Part shown: positions 8,795-21,490 of the stretch, in pieces
Layout: each line of letters opens with the position of its first letter
Position numbering within the stretch: position 1 is the first letter of the stretch
Assembly (NCBI GenBank): GCA_004151065.3
Contig: NWUY0303605173.1
Span: 1,739 to 33,302, forward strand
Direction of reading: 5' to 3'
Length of the DNA: 31,564 bases
DNA from: Larix sibirica
Taxonomy: Eukaryota; Streptophyta; Pinopsida; Pinales; Pinaceae
Program-made: the position numbers and the translations under genes
The notes under the pieces: generated by a model
The model's database searches: none
The model's input: the letters and a program-made list of their open reading frames with translations, nothing else
Told to the model about the DNA's origin: nothing

Positions 8795-9103
8795 CTAAAC
8801 ACTATTGTGTTGACCGGTACAACAAGTAAGTATAGTTAGAGTGGCTTGATCAAGACAGGAGCCATCCCTCCCCACAACCACTAATTTATCCTCCAAAACA
8901 ACATTATTCTCTGCCTCCAGTTTTCTCTTTACTGCTTCTTCTGCTACTTGCTGCTGCTTCAGGAGATAAGCCTCCTGATGTCTCTTCTTTTCCTCTTCCT
9001 CCCTTTTCTTTTCAAATTATTCCTCTTGTTGCTCCTGTTCAGCAGTAGGGGAAGGGTAAATGTTTACTGTAAATCTTTCCTGATTGCAGTCGGGAGAGCG
9101 CTC
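8795..9103 (-). pseudogene. Charged coiled-coil-like coding remnant, one internal stop
   Basis: The minus-strand frame is open for 103 codons from just after a TAA at 9104-9106 to TAG at 8795-8797, broken only by a TAA at 9017-9019. It carries RFTVNIYPSPTAEQEQQEE, then after the stop FEKKREEEEKKRHQEAYLL and KQQQVAEEAVKRKLEAENN, a typical Glu/Lys/Gln-rich coiled coil, then VVLEDKLVVVGRDG and a Cys-containing tail. Such a composition is unlike mitochondrial core genes and suggests a nuclear gene or a retroelement gag fragment. No ATG starts the frame. I do not recognise the family. Low-complexity CTT/CTC-rich DNA could mimic it, but the non-repetitive flanks argue for real coding ancestry. Confidence 0.4.
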
Positions 9104-9106
9104 TTA

Positions 9107-11600
9107 GTAAAATAGAGAGTTATCTCAAGAGCGAGCGCTTAGAATACAAATAGGGAGAGCGGGAGAGCAGACGGAAAAGGAACACCAACCGCCTTAGGAA
9201 AAGCGCTTTATCACAAATAGCCCCTTTTCAATGGTTCGGAAGGAATCTCTTATACGTTACAAAAAAACCAATTTGGGGAGGGATCGGAGCTAGCTTCCAA
9301 AGATTAGCTGGATTCGGGCATTTCCCTTATTTAGAAGTTTTATAGGGCTGGCATGCCAGTATAAGAGCAGTGAGTAGCCGGTGGGATTGTTTGCGGCCCA
9401 ACCCCTGCAATAAACAAGTAGTAAACCGAGCATAGATGAAGAAAAGCGAAAAAGCCAAGCTAAGGAATGGAACCCGCTCCTCTGTAGTTATATATGAGTT
9501 TATGGAACCCGCCGAGAGTGACAATCCCGGAGGGACATCCGAACCTCTTAGGAAGGACATCCTGACGCTCCGCTAAGGAACCCCGTTGCTTATCCCGTTG
9601 CTTATACTGACGCTCCGCTATGGAGGGACATACTGCTCAGGCTTACCTTCTCGATCAGGGAGTAACGCCTCATTAACCCTCCTCCATCAAGTATTCGTTG
9701 TGGGGCAAGAGAAGCATAGTCTTACAAAAGAGGAGATTTATTAAGGAAGTATTTGCCTTAATAGATTGATTTAGGAGGCAGTCACACCCACTCGTTCGTA
9801 CAGATAAGGAAAGGGCCTGTCTCTGCCGGGGAAGGACAGTCTTACTCGTTAAAAGGCCTGGCTTTACCTTACCCACTCTGTGGACTGAATCGGGCAAGGA
9901 CGGTAGCGAAGGTATCATAAATATTGAATCACCGCAACGTATATAACGAGCATGCTTGATAATACGGGTCGAGCTGGAAACAGTGAAATAGGGCCCGGCA
10001 GACAGAGGATCCCGTTTTATATAGTAGTTCAAGGCGAAGCCATTGAATTGGTTATAATGGATAACTACTCTTTAATTTATTTATTGACTCGTGGATTTCG
10101 GCCTTCTCACGACTCCTTCCTGTATTTTCAAGTCTTAAGTCAACAGGCTTTAAGCCGCAGGGTACTCAATTGATTTTTTCTAATGAGTCTACTAAGACTC
10201 ACAGTTAACAGCCTTTCAGGATGGATAAGGCAGGTTCACAGAAACCCAGCAAGCCTGAAGGCCATTGTCTCCAAAGAAGAAATCACTCCTGGAGGGAGAT
10301 CCCACCCATTGATGCTTCTATGGACTTCGTTCTTAAAAGAGTTCCTTGGACATCCTTCATCAACCTAGCGGACCTCTGTAAGATAAGGATGCCACAAGCC
10401 TATAATGGCTCAGTATTATCTTTATTAACTTTTCTTTTTTAATGGACATAGCTTGATATCCAGAAAGACTGGCAAGACAGTAGATGTAAGTCTGTGTTGT
10501 TTTGAATAATTTGGACAATCTGATAAACACTTGCTAAATAGGTATGATGGATACTAGATATATTTCATGGGGCTTTCAAGGCAAAGCCTCCTTTCCTGAT
10601 TGTCCGAAGTATTCACCGTTAAAGTCAAGGCCAACTCTTTGTTTTCGGGTTAATCAAGACAAGTTGGAAGGAAAGCCCCCTACCAGATGAGTTACTTAAT
10701 CCTTCTTATTAACCTTTTCTCATTTTCACCCGAGGATCCTGAACCCCTACAAGCAAGGGTTGATCGGGCCTTGACTGGTTGGCACCTTTCCTGTAGCGAA
10801 AGGGAGGTTTTTTGGCCCAACAAAGATTTAAGCATATATGGGTCTTGGCTTTATTTCTTCCCCTCAAAGAGATAGGCTAATAGTAGTTGGTAAAGATCAA
10901 TCACCATAATATCCCGTCTATCCCTGGTGTAACCTATTTTAACACTATAGACCAGGATTCCGAGCGCCATAAACAAGGCTGGCTGGATATGGCTACTACA
11001 CCTACCCTATCCACCCCCGGTCCGATAACTCATAACACCAGGATGCTTCATAGCTTTACCAACCAGCAACGCCCCCTCCCAACTCATTCCGGTAATTCCA
11101 CGTTAACTCCGGTTCAATCAATAAATTCCGCTTCTCTATACCCTAAACTAGAATATTTCCGGTCTGAACCCATGATCCAAGGCCATATGGCTACTCAAGC
11201 CATACCTGATTAAAGCTAGGCCGGTTATTCTGATCAAAACCAATTGGTATCACACTTGAAGCTATAATTTAGACTTTGCAAGTTGCCGGATCACTCTGAA
11301 AGGGAGAAAGGTAGTATGGCCGCTATTTCTTTTTGGTTGGCCCGCAAGTTATCACATCCATCCCGATTCGTCTCAGTTTCACTAAAACCTAAGAGCCATA
11401 AGATTCTAAGTTGGGAAAAACCAATGGGCTATTCCTTTAAAGGGAATAAAATAGGGATTTGAAATTCCACGGTAAGGGTGACTATGCACGTAAGATATAT
11501 GCTGCGCTGAGCTTTGCATGAATGGAAGATTCAATATTACTTCTCTATGGTAGCAATTATGACAATGGATCGTCGCGCTTTGGCCGGCAGTTTCTCTGAA
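9107..11600. other. Spacer with short repeats and unrecognised ORFs
   Basis: No known gene was identified. The words GACGCTCCGCTA and CCCGTTGCTTAT are each repeated around 9562-9621. Open frames at 9673-10032 (minus) and 9952-10173, 10183-10442, 10687-10875 and 10887-11213 (plus) have no family I recognise. The last, 108 codons, is Thr/Pro/His/Asn-rich (LSTPGPITHNTRMLHSFTN) without a membrane segment. These may be decayed imported DNA or chance. Confidence 0.4.
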
Positions 11601-11604
11601 ACAA

Positions 11605-11942
11605 TTAGCCCAAAAGTAATATAATATTTCTCCCAGTAACAGTATCCACGTTGTCTATATTCACCCTACCCACTGGAATACCAACACTTAGTATCACTCC
11701 CCAGACACGCTCCAAATCATCAATCGAAAGATTCTCTATCCCAAGTATTTTTTCACGCTTACAAAAAGTCTATCTACCCTTGCCCTAGTATGATCTTTAC
11801 CTAAAGGAATTAGGCCCGTATAGCTAATACATGGAACGAGAAGGAAGAAGGCCTCCATAAAGAAGCGCTTCCATTTCGACATTTCAGATGTTTCTACCTC
11901 ACCCGCTAAGCACCTTGCCTTGCACACCGCTGGATCTTTCTT
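11605..11942 (-). pseudogene. Unidentified coding remnant with a frameshift
   Basis: Two adjacent minus-strand frames read as one protein broken by a single frameshift near 11740. The first part (down to a TAG at 11736-11738) carries CLAGEVETSEMSKWKRFF, a hydrophobic FFLLVPCISYTGLIPLG stretch and KDHTRARVDRLFVSVKKYLG. The second frame continues from about 11742 to a TAA at 11605-11607 with LSIDDLERVWGVILSVGIPV and a run ending NIILLLG. The amino-acid mix and the smooth continuation across the shift point to genuine coding ancestry. I cannot name the family. No start codon is convincing: the 11927 start would be GTG, and an ATG lies at about 11882. Confidence 0.45.
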
Positions 11943-11945
11943 TCA

Positions 11946-13500
11946 CAAGGCCGCGCGCGCCCCTCCGCATAAGCAGCAAGCTAATAGATAGTAGGTACAC
12001 CAACAGCTGCTAAGATGGTGGGGTCGGGTGGTGCGCTTGCGACACCTACCTATTTTATTTATCGCTCGATTAAAGGGTTACTCGAGCTACGTTAGTTCTA
12101 AGGTTTTCCTGGATTTAGTTTCGCCCACATATATATTTTGCTAGAACCATCAATTGAAAATAAGGCAATAATCTATCTTCTCCTTTACCAATCGATGCAT
12201 CCATCGGTTGATGAGCTTTTCTGTCCCCCGATCATAGAGGCTGGTGGAGGTGGGAACCATGGTGTTTCCGGGGGCTTTCCGGGGGAATACCTTCCTTCCT
12301 AATGCTTGCTGCCCTCTGCCCAGCATGTTTGTTGTTTGTTGCCCTCCCACCCGGTCGTCGGTCTGAACCACAGTTGTTATCGGGTGGTGATCCGGCCTGC
12401 CTCCTCTATTATCCATCCGTCCTCTAATGGTGTAATGGGAGGTAGGAACACCGGTCGAATCTATCAATAGACGTTATTTGTTCTGGGGTGGGGGAAGATT
12501 CCATTCAATTATTGAACCGTTGAACTAAATCAATATGCTCGTAAGGTAACAAAAAAGTGAACACCCTCCCTTTCCTCATCTGTTGGCAATTAGGCTCCTC
12601 AACCTCTTTATGGTGAACCTGCCTTTCGTTTGTCTGGCGTCAACAGGTCTAACTCGAAATGAAGGCACGTGTCAGCGATCACCCACTTATCCGATCTATA
12701 TAACTATTAATCGCTCCAAGTAGCGACTGTCTCCTTTGGGCTGTCCTTCCATGGGTATTGTCTGCCTGCTCTGCTCTTCATTCGTTCTGGATCATCATTC
12801 ATGGCCTTTGCTCGATGCTATCCCTCTATCCTTTACATACGAGGGGAGCGGAGGTAGCTGTTTTTATACAAGTTATTTCAATATTTCTTTAAAAGCCTGC
12901 GAGGTTGGGGGCAGGCACTAAGTTTGCTTGGATAAGAATTAGATAACCTTCTCATTTGCTTACCGGAGAGATACATACATAGAATTCCGAGCACTCCGAA
13001 AACTTGAAAAAGCCCACCAAGTAGGCACTAAACAAATAGATACCCAATTTATTGCTTCTCAATTGATTAACGGAGAGATTATAGATCGGCTGGGACTGAT
13101 CAAAGCTGAACGGACGGAACAAGTTCCTACTTGAGTGAAGCTTATCAATCTCTATCGCCGACTGAATGCCTTTGACCTTAGAGAGGAAAGATCTTGCTTC
13201 CAGTGAAGGAATAACTTGATAGCTGGATGGATAGATCGCGGGCTGGCGGGCAGTGGAGAAGGAAGAGAGCGGGATCGGTCTCATTTTCACAAGGCTCCTT
13301 AGTAAGTATCGGCTCTTCTTCTCCGGAATCTTCTTGGAAGCAAGGTCAATTTCACCTCCAATTTGACAGGGCTTTTATTTCTTGGGTTTCTTTCAATCAA
13401 TATATAGCGCTCCTCACCCTTCTTAGGTCGGGTGATTGGCTTCTCGCTCCTCTTTTGCTGCTGTTCTAAGCGAAGCTTTTTCTACAAGTTTATATGCTTT
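11946..13500. other. Spacer, no gene recognised
   Basis: Open frames at 12150-12467 and 12952-13290 (minus), and 12736-12921 and 13227-13469 (plus), show no known motif. The word TTTCCGGGGG occurs twice in a row around 12267-12285. I see no tRNA, intron core or repeat family in this stretch. Confidence 0.4.
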
Positions 13501-13502
13501 TT

Positions 13503-15280
13503 ATCCTCCAGGTATTAGTCCAGTTGAAGCGTGATCACAAGGGGGAACAAGTAGCGGGCTCGGTAGGAAAGGCAAGCGTACATCGTACTTAAAGCGTACA
13601 ATCTATCCAAGAAAAGTAAGTATCCTCAAAGGGTAAAGGGAAACGAATAAGAGCTCACCCCCCATCTTCGACCACTTTTTGAGTCCCTCCGGGTCCTTGG
13701 TCGGCTAATAACCAGGAGTTAAGCGTAGTACTTTAGTATTCCTGTCTCGTGGTAATTTCCAATGTATCCATCCGTTCGATTATTTATATATAGTTCGAGG
13801 GTATAGGCTCGGCATGTTAAAAAGTAAAGTATCCTGTTACTGGTCCCGGATATAGGGGTGGAAGTGTTTTTCTCCGTTAATTGCTGCTATTGATTGTGGC
13901 TGGCATAAAGCGAACTGGCTCCCAACGTCGAACTAAAAAAAGCGTACACGAAAGCGTAAACATGCTGCTTTAAGGCTTAATGCATATTGAAAGCGTAAGG
14001 CAAGGTTCCTTCCTAAGGCAAGCTTGTTCATAGTTCCTAGGGCTGTGAGGCATTATGTAAGAGTGAAATTAAGGTGCAAGGCAGAGTACTAATTTTTCTA
14101 AAGTATATTCCAATAAAAGAGCAGGTATGAGTATATTACTAAGTAAGGCTGAGTTTCAGGAAGTTCCAAATAGGTCATATGCATAGGTTGTTAAAAAAGT
14201 CCCCCACCAAAGGTATTATTGTCAAAGGCGTTTAAAAGCGTCGTCAGATGCATAGGTTTTCGAAGTGTGAAAAGGAGTGTAAGGTCCCAAGGAAGGTTTA
14301 TTTAAATAACCAAAGTAAGAGTGTAAGGTGCGGAGGCAGAGTGCATGGGCTGTAGGGTGTAGATATGAGGTTTTTTCTCAAAGAATAGTGAAAATGATTG
14401 CATTATATTCGTAACTACGCAAATAAAAAAAAGGCTAGGCACCCACCTAGCTCCCACCACTCATTTCCTTCGGCAACCGCGCAACACTTTCGGTAAAGCT
14501 TAAAGCCTGGATGTGTAATGCTTAGCACCCTGTTACTAGTTAGTCCACCAGGATAGAGGGGGTGGTAGGGCCCCGAGCAAAGGCTTCATCTCTGTGTAGG
14601 GTGGACCTAAGCCGATAGGGTAGGATGGAAGCGTCAGGATAAGGGGGGGTTATAAAGCAAGCAAGCTCAAGGATCGAAGCATCTGTCCAGTTGAAGTGGG
14701 CTAATTGCCAGGGGAACAATTGAGGTATAACAGGTTCAAGGGGCAAGCGATAGCGATCAGGGGAAGTTTCAATATATCCTTCCAACCTCAAGGTTCGAAG
14801 CATCAGTCAAGTTGAAGTGGGGTAATCACAAGGGGAACTATTCTGTATCGGTAACCATGCAAGCAAGCTGTTGTAGCTATACATAAAACCTCATCAAGCT
14901 GTGGCGATCCTTCAACATGTGGGCGTATGAAAGAATGGGGATGGGAAAATGCGTTAATGGGAAAATGTGAGGCGAAAATTGAAGGGACCGTGCTCTGTTC
15001 CTCTATCGTGTGTAAAGACTACAATAGTGTCCAGCCAGGCCTCCTCTTTATAGTGTCCAGGCCTATCTTCCAGGTCTATAGTAAAGACCTATATTGTAAA
15101 GGCCTCTCTATCGTGAAGGCCTCTATTGGTTCCAGAAAGCATAATAGGTAATGGCGGGGGGGGGGAATGCGTCGTCCATAACGTAATGTTACTGGGCAGG
15201 TTCAAATGTGTATCTGCCGTTGCCAACACCATTTCAATTGTTATTCCTCGCCATCGCTATTCAATTGCCAACGCCAATTG
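13503..15280. repeat. Cluster of degenerate short repeats, copy 1
   Basis: This gene-free stretch is built of recurring short words. GTCCAGTTGAAG with flanking GTTCGAAGC and a following AGGGGGAAC/AGGGGAAC appears around 13518-13555, 14671-14722 and 14791-14838. CCTGTTACT followed by a CC(A)GGAT word occurs near 13831 and 14530. AAAGCGTA recurs at least five times between 13590 and 13995. At 15000-15130 variants of AGTGTCCAG, TAAAGAC and AAGGCCTCT alternate. At 15217-15277 TTGCCAAC is followed by CAATTG variants twice. The same words recur at 28.1-29.3 kb. No coding function is visible. Confidence 0.6.
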
Positions 15281-17700
15281 GCACATCTACCTTGACCAGA
15301 ATAGTTATCTAGCTTAGAGGTGGTCAAGCCATTTTTCTAGGATTGGATCGTTCTCCAGGTGCGAAGTTTGGTTGGACCAATATGACACAACTTCCTTATA
15401 ATTTGATGACCCGGAGGGCCTCGACAAAAGGAAGAGGTTTTTGAGCAATGAAACCTCTTTTTGTAGGGTTGGATGAATTAAATCCTTTCCAATCGGGGAA
15501 ATAAAAGTTATAGATGTTCTTATTCCATTACCTATGTTCACAAAGAAAATAGATATAGAAAGAATATATATTAGATATGATATTTTTTCATTCCATATTT
15601 ATGTATCATAATACATAATCTATAAATCTCTTTTTCTCTACTGGTGAGAATAGGCGCTTAGCTGAGCGAAAGCGGAGAAGGTATAAGTTGTCTGTTTAGA
15701 GAAGGTTTTCTAAATTCTGATTCAACCCAAACTGAGTGTATGCGCCAAAGCTGAATCACTAAATAAATCTTTTTTATGGCGGCATAGCTAAATAAATATA
15801 GTACTATCGGACCAGGGTGAAAAATTGGTCAGTGAAAGGGTAGCGTATGAAGGGCAAGGAACGGAGTACTCATAGAGGTAGGAGGAGTACCGAGAGAAAT
15901 CAATTTTTTTCCATTTTAGCCCGCCGGACACACACTTTTTTACCTGATAATTAGACCAAACTTAACGTAAAAAGTAGCGTTTGATCTAATTAAAATGGCA
16001 TTTACTAACATTTAACATGGACAGCTGGGAGGAGGGCCAAGCTAGGATTCTGGGATTGCTGCTTGCTGACTGGTCCAATAACCGGGCTGGTCGAACCCCG
16101 GCTGGCTATATTTATGTGTCGGGGCGTGAAAAGAACGTTCAGGTCATCCCCAGACAGTAATACAAGGTGGAGTCTACAGGAAGACAGTGGAACGTACAGG
16201 CGCCCATATGCGGTCCTACCAGCCTGGATACAGAGTGGTCCTACCAGCCTGGATACTGATTTTATTCGTTATTATTACACATAAATACCCTGAAAAAGTT
16301 ATCCTCCATCCAACAAACAAAAGAAGAACTCTAGTCTCCATTCCGAAAAGAATAAGAATAAATATAGTTAGTTTCCTTAGTAGTTTCCATTCTTTAATAA
16401 ATAATAACAATACAGTATTTTCCTTCTAAATAAATAAGATATAAAGTCCCTATCAGTAAGTTTACTTATATGTGCAATATTCAGTTCTAAAATTAGAAGC
16501 TATTGCTTAGGAAAGGGGAAAGTAGATATGCAGATATCATTGTACTAAAAATAAAGCTTATGGAAACAACTATTAGTTATTACATTACAGCTTAAGACAA
16601 TAGCTTTACTCTCTCTTTATCTTTATTATCAGCATTTATTCAACTTGCCTCTTTCTCTATTGACTCGCAGCAGAGTACCTGCATATGAGAGTATATGGTG
16701 AATAAACATGTGGCAATGGAATTAGTTCTTTCTCTACCAGCTTAATAAAATTGAACTCTATCTTTATTCACTGACCAGAGCTTCATCACTGACTAGAGTT
16801 CATGGACTAGCTCTAGCAAGAAGACAAAAAGCTAGGCAACTAACGCTAGCACCAGGAGGTGTAACATTCTATTGTATGTGGCCATGGTGTAAATTTACTT
16901 TTATTTCTTTTGGCCATGGAGTTTATAAAGAAAAGGTACTCCTATCACATGGACTGTTTGGACGAGCTAGGCTGTGCCACTTCCATTAATTAATTGTGTA
17001 AGCATCTAAAGGTCCTAGACAGTCTTAATTCATCACAAGTATCTTTGGGTTCAACCCGGCCCGAAAAGATCATAGTGGAATCCCTCCCTAAGTATTAATG
17101 AAGCAAGTGGTACCCAGGAGATTAATTCAGTAAGTGTAATGTAAGGCTGATGATGCTGTATGAACGCCCGTACAAGATGCTCTTCTATGTTGAAGCCCGT
17201 ACAATGGTTGGTGATTTGGGGGATGGTTGGGTAAGTGAGTAATTGAAAGGTAATTAAAGGCAGGTGGGTAGTAAAAGTAAATAGAAAGGCAAGGTAGTTG
17301 CTAGTAAAGGGTAAAATAGAAATAATTACTACAGCGGTACCCAAATATTTCAGGAAGTGTAGTCGAACGCCCGTGAATGCTGTATCGGCCCGTGCACCAC
17401 TGCTCTTAAGCTGGTGGAATATTTTTCGACCCTTCATCCCAGCCATATTTCATAAGTTCTGGCTGAATCCATAAGGTAGTTTCTATCCGATGATCCCACA
17501 CACAACTGAGCGGTCTAACATAAAGGTAAAGCAAAGTATAGGCAGAGTACTCACTATAAAATATAAGTGCCGTAACAAGCCAAGTACGAACAGGAAGTGG
17601 ATGCACTGTGTTTATTACCCCTATCACCCTTGTTCCTTTTAGAGTCAAAAGTTTCTCGGCGATGAGGCCTTTGTTCAATCTTGCATACTTGAAATGCTTA
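15281..17700. other. AT-rich spacer, no gene recognised
   Basis: The region is AT-rich, especially 15540-15640 and 16250-16560. A minus-strand frame at 15314-15541 (75 codons, KEVSLLKNLFLLSRPSGSS) is somewhat protein-like but unrecognised. Two GGCCATGG palindromes flank an AT-rich segment at about 16879-16919. Minus-strand frames at 17051-17446 and 17406-17678 have hydrophobic stretches but no known motif; they overlap in different frames, which suggests chance or decayed sequence. Confidence 0.4.
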
Positions 17701-20700
17701 GTTATATTGACCTTGCTTTCTTACCTTCCACCAACTATAAATAAGAGGGGGCAGGCAGACTTGTTTATGTGTAGCTAGCCGCTGCGTATGGAAGCACTTT
17801 AGTGGAGTTTATTTCAACTTGAAAAAGTTGTGCTAGCTTGAGGAGTTCAGTCGCATAAGTCCTGGGTAACGCCCCTTGATCTAAGTGGATCATGATTGGC
17901 CTGTCTCAATCATGGCTCCTCAATCTCGCGCGAACCAACCAAACGATCAACCAAATCCCCTACCTTATAACCCAGCATCAATAAATTATTCTCAATGTTT
18001 ATGGAAGCAGAGAGAGAGGAAAATAGCAGGAGCGCATTAGCAGCAATATACACTACTGGTTTATATATCCTTCCTAGCTGTTCTTTCCTTACTTTATTAT
18101 GGGCGGGCCGCCTTTGGCTCTCCATATTTTTATCCTGGCCTTGCCTCTTGTATCCATTTTGTTTCTTGGCTTACAGGAGTGTCGCTTCTTTGGCTTCTAT
18201 ACTAGCTTTCCTGGGCTTTGTCTTTCGCTGGCCTCTCTGGCCTTGATAGCCTCTATGAAGAGGGCTTGGATGGCTTGTCCGGCTTGTAGGATTTATCCGG
18301 TTTATCCAGCGGCTTACATCACTTTATTGCTTTTCATTCTTCCTATTGTTTTTGTTTTTGTTCTGAAGATCAAATTTCCCATTTTTCTTTCATTACTTAG
18401 TAGTTACTTTACAAGCGAACGCAAGAATAGCAGCTGGAGCAGCGAGAGAGACCCAATACGAACGAAGATTGAAACCACACGCATCCCACCCTGTATTCTT
18501 CGTCTCTACTACTTGCCAAATCTCAGAGCCAAGGTACCTCGTTTACTCACCGCCGTATGAAAGGAAGGATAAATAATAAACGTCATCGGGAAAGGGAAGA
18601 TAGAGTAAAAATACAAATATGGTAGTAACGAATAGGCAAGCTCGGGTTGGTAGTCACGATAGGTAGGCATTGTCAAATGGGTGTTTAAATAGGAAGTAGG
18701 CCCAGCAATAGCTTCTGCAACGGATTCGCCACCCACGGAGAAGGGTAATAAGGCTGGTGGTCCGGCCCAGGCTTACCGCTGAGCAAACTGTGCCCCCGAA
18801 TGGGAGCCGTAAATATCTGCCCGCTATCTGTTGGCTTTCAATTGTCCATCCCCAATTTTCACGTCCAATTGCTTCTCAGAGAAGGAAGATAAAATAGAGC
18901 GACACGACTCAACACCTTACCAGGGGTAAGAGGGCCTTTTATAGAGGGTAGGGGCCTATGAAGTTCAGCAGCTCGTCGGTCCAGCTCAGAAGGATTGTTC
19001 GGAAGGAAGGTCGATGATACTAAGAGCAAGCCAAGCACTGAGGTGAAGTAGGTTTACTAGTTTATTTACATAAAAAATAGAAAACACTAGCTAGTAATGG
19101 AACGATGCTAACGCCCAGGCTTCTCCGTTTTCATCTGTATGAAACTTTTCAGGGTGAAAAGTGGAGCCTAGTCGAACCATAAGTGAGGATTCACGAGTAA
19201 CTAGTTTCACCAGTCAAGGGCTGTTCCATAAATTCAATGATAAAGTTCCTTGTCCTCCTTCTTAGGTCGTCGGGCAAGCGGCTTCGCACCTGAAATTGCC
19301 AATCTTCTAAAATAGAGAATTCATAGTCCCTCTATCTACTTAACAGCTTACTTTCATTTTAGCATTGTACGCACTCGCTTCCCAACCACCGAAGGCTTCG
19401 TGGGTATGGCACTTGAAACAGAACATTTACCGCTATGCTCCAGCTGTCTCACGAAACTTTGTTATTAAACCACCGGCTGCTAGACACTTTGATTGGTCGT
19501 ATTGACTTTTTTTAACCCTTCCCAAGGTTCCAGGTCTGAAGAAGAGCATCTCCATATACCCTCCTCTCCCCTTCTATTTATTCTAATAGCGGAAAGCTTA
19601 GGAAGAAGCCTCTGTTATGCTATTGTGGATGGATGGGCAGCTTAGATAACTCTGCCTCCACCATGGTAATGATAAACCTCTATCATCTTCAATTTGTCGA
19701 TGACACGATGCTGCTAGGGGTGCAGCCAAGGAATAAGCTAGAGCCCTGAAGGCCGATACAGTATTAATTTTTATTGAATCACACTTGCTCAAAGGACGGA
19801 CAGATGCGTTGGTACCACCATGACCTATTGGTTCAGGCCGAACCTCGCTGATACAATTCAGTAATTATACCAACTCCATTGTCAGGAATAAGGCCCCTCG
19901 CCCTCCACCATTGAATCAATATCTCTCATGAATCAGATCTTTCCGGGCGAGAGAGAACCCCCTCTTCCCCTTACTTAGAGATGTCCAGTTCATATAATAT
20001 AATTACCTTTTCTATACTCACCAATGCGGAACAGGAACTCAATAGAGGGAAGGAAGATGATGCATTACATATGTGTTAATTAACAATGCTCAGTGTAAAG
20101 CCCATCTCTTCATACCTGTAGTGTAACCGCGTCCTACTAGCAGCTGTATTATGCACCTCCTTCTTTCTGTCATCAATATTTACTTTATATTCTTATACAC
20201 CAACCTGGTCTTTGTCCCTGGTCTCATGGAGTAAGGCCTTTAAGGTTCTCTATTTATTACTCTCTATGCAACTAATGAGATATATACTGGAATTATATAG
20301 ATTCTAGAAGCATACTAGGAGTAGTACATATATGGTGGCTATGCAACTCCAAGTGTCAACGTAGAGATGGCAACATCGTATGTTTATATTAGTGGGTTCA
20401 GTAGCAAACCATCCTCATGCCACCACTATAGGGCCAGTATTTTATTATTTCTAAACAGGTCCTTTATTCATTGTTGGTAGCGCTCACTCATTCACCAGGC
20501 CCCTTTGTTTTTCTTTATTTGTTGCGATCATTAATAAGTCCCCCTTTGGCCACTCCTTACCGGCCAGTCAACTTAGAGAACTAATCAGTAAAATCAAGTC
20601 TATAAATTAATCATTGTCCGAGCTCACTCGCAACAATGGTGTTGTCTGTCTGATGTCCTGCCTCACCTCACACTAGTTCATTGGGTGTTTTCCCGCCTGT

Positions 20701-21200
20701 TGTCCCGCCTTTACTCCAACTATGATGTGTTCTATCAATACAATCAATCAGTGTCCGGGGCCAATTGCAACAGGTGTATTTCGTCCGTTGACCCGCCTAA
20801 TAAAAAATAATGGGCCTTGTTTTAAGTGTAATGGCAAATGGATTATATTAAAAGATCTGCTGGTCCACCCAAACAATGTGCCTTCCCCCAACGTTGTTGC
20901 TGAAGATGCCCTAAGCGGATCAACTTGAATAAGGCTGCTTAAGGTATATTATAAGTCGCATTATATATTAGATTATGCATAGAGTTTTATCTCATTTTTG
21001 TTTTTCTTAATCGCCCATTATGATCTTCCCTCTAGTGAATTAACGTATGTAATGCATTGTCTCATTCCCTTTCATATAGTGGCCTCATAAATTCCCACGG
21101 TTCCATGATATAGTTTATATATACGATTATTCCGTATAGCTTAAGGTTCGAGGAATAGTTCGAGGGTTGAGGTGTCGGTGTAGGGCAATGGTTCAGTGAA
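17701..21200. other. Spacer with low-complexity GGCTT-rich tract
   Basis: The plus-strand frame 18099-18560 (153 codons) predicts several hydrophobic segments, but it lies on DNA composed of recurring TTGGCTT, GGCCTTG and GGCTTG words (18120-18310). Leu-rich translation is expected from such pyrimidine-rich DNA, so I do not call it a gene. A frame at 20722-20928 (68 codons) contains GPCFKCNGKWIILK, which faintly recalls a zinc knuckle but lacks the full CCHC spacing. No tRNA or intron core was found. Confidence 0.4.
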
Positions 21201-21220
21201 AACCTCCTGTTAATAAGACT

Positions 21221-21490
21221 GGCTATCGACAATGAACGACTACCGACTATGTATGCAGCGCTGACTGACCCTCAATAAAGTAGAGACTATGTGTTATTGG
21301 CGGCTATGACCGACTGCCGACTACGTGGTGCTGACCAGAGTTTATAGCTGGGACCATATTTTTCTTCCTAGAGCTTCCACGTGACTAGAGTTTCATGCTG
21401 ACCCTTATAGTAATACTGCCTGCCAACTGTAAACTACGACTAGCAACTATGAAACCTGGCATCAAAAAGCAGCATCGACTGCATTGACTC
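21221..21490. repeat. Degenerate array of GACTA-type words
   Basis: The words CGACTAC, CGACTATG, GAGACTATG, CGACTGC, CGACTACG, TGACTAGAG, ACGACTAG and CAACTATG follow one another with irregular spacing, together with GCTGACC three times. This density of one pentamer exceeds chance and looks like an old short tandem repeat broken by substitutions. Confidence 0.5.

Noticed and set aside
18099-18560. A 153-codon frame with several predicted membrane segments
   Set aside because: The hydrophobicity follows from recurring TTGGCTT and GGCCTTG words in pyrimidine-rich DNA; no conserved motif was seen.
20722-20928. A GPCFKCNGKW stretch considered as a retroviral-type zinc knuckle
   Set aside because: Only the first CxxC is present; the His and last Cys at the required spacing are missing.
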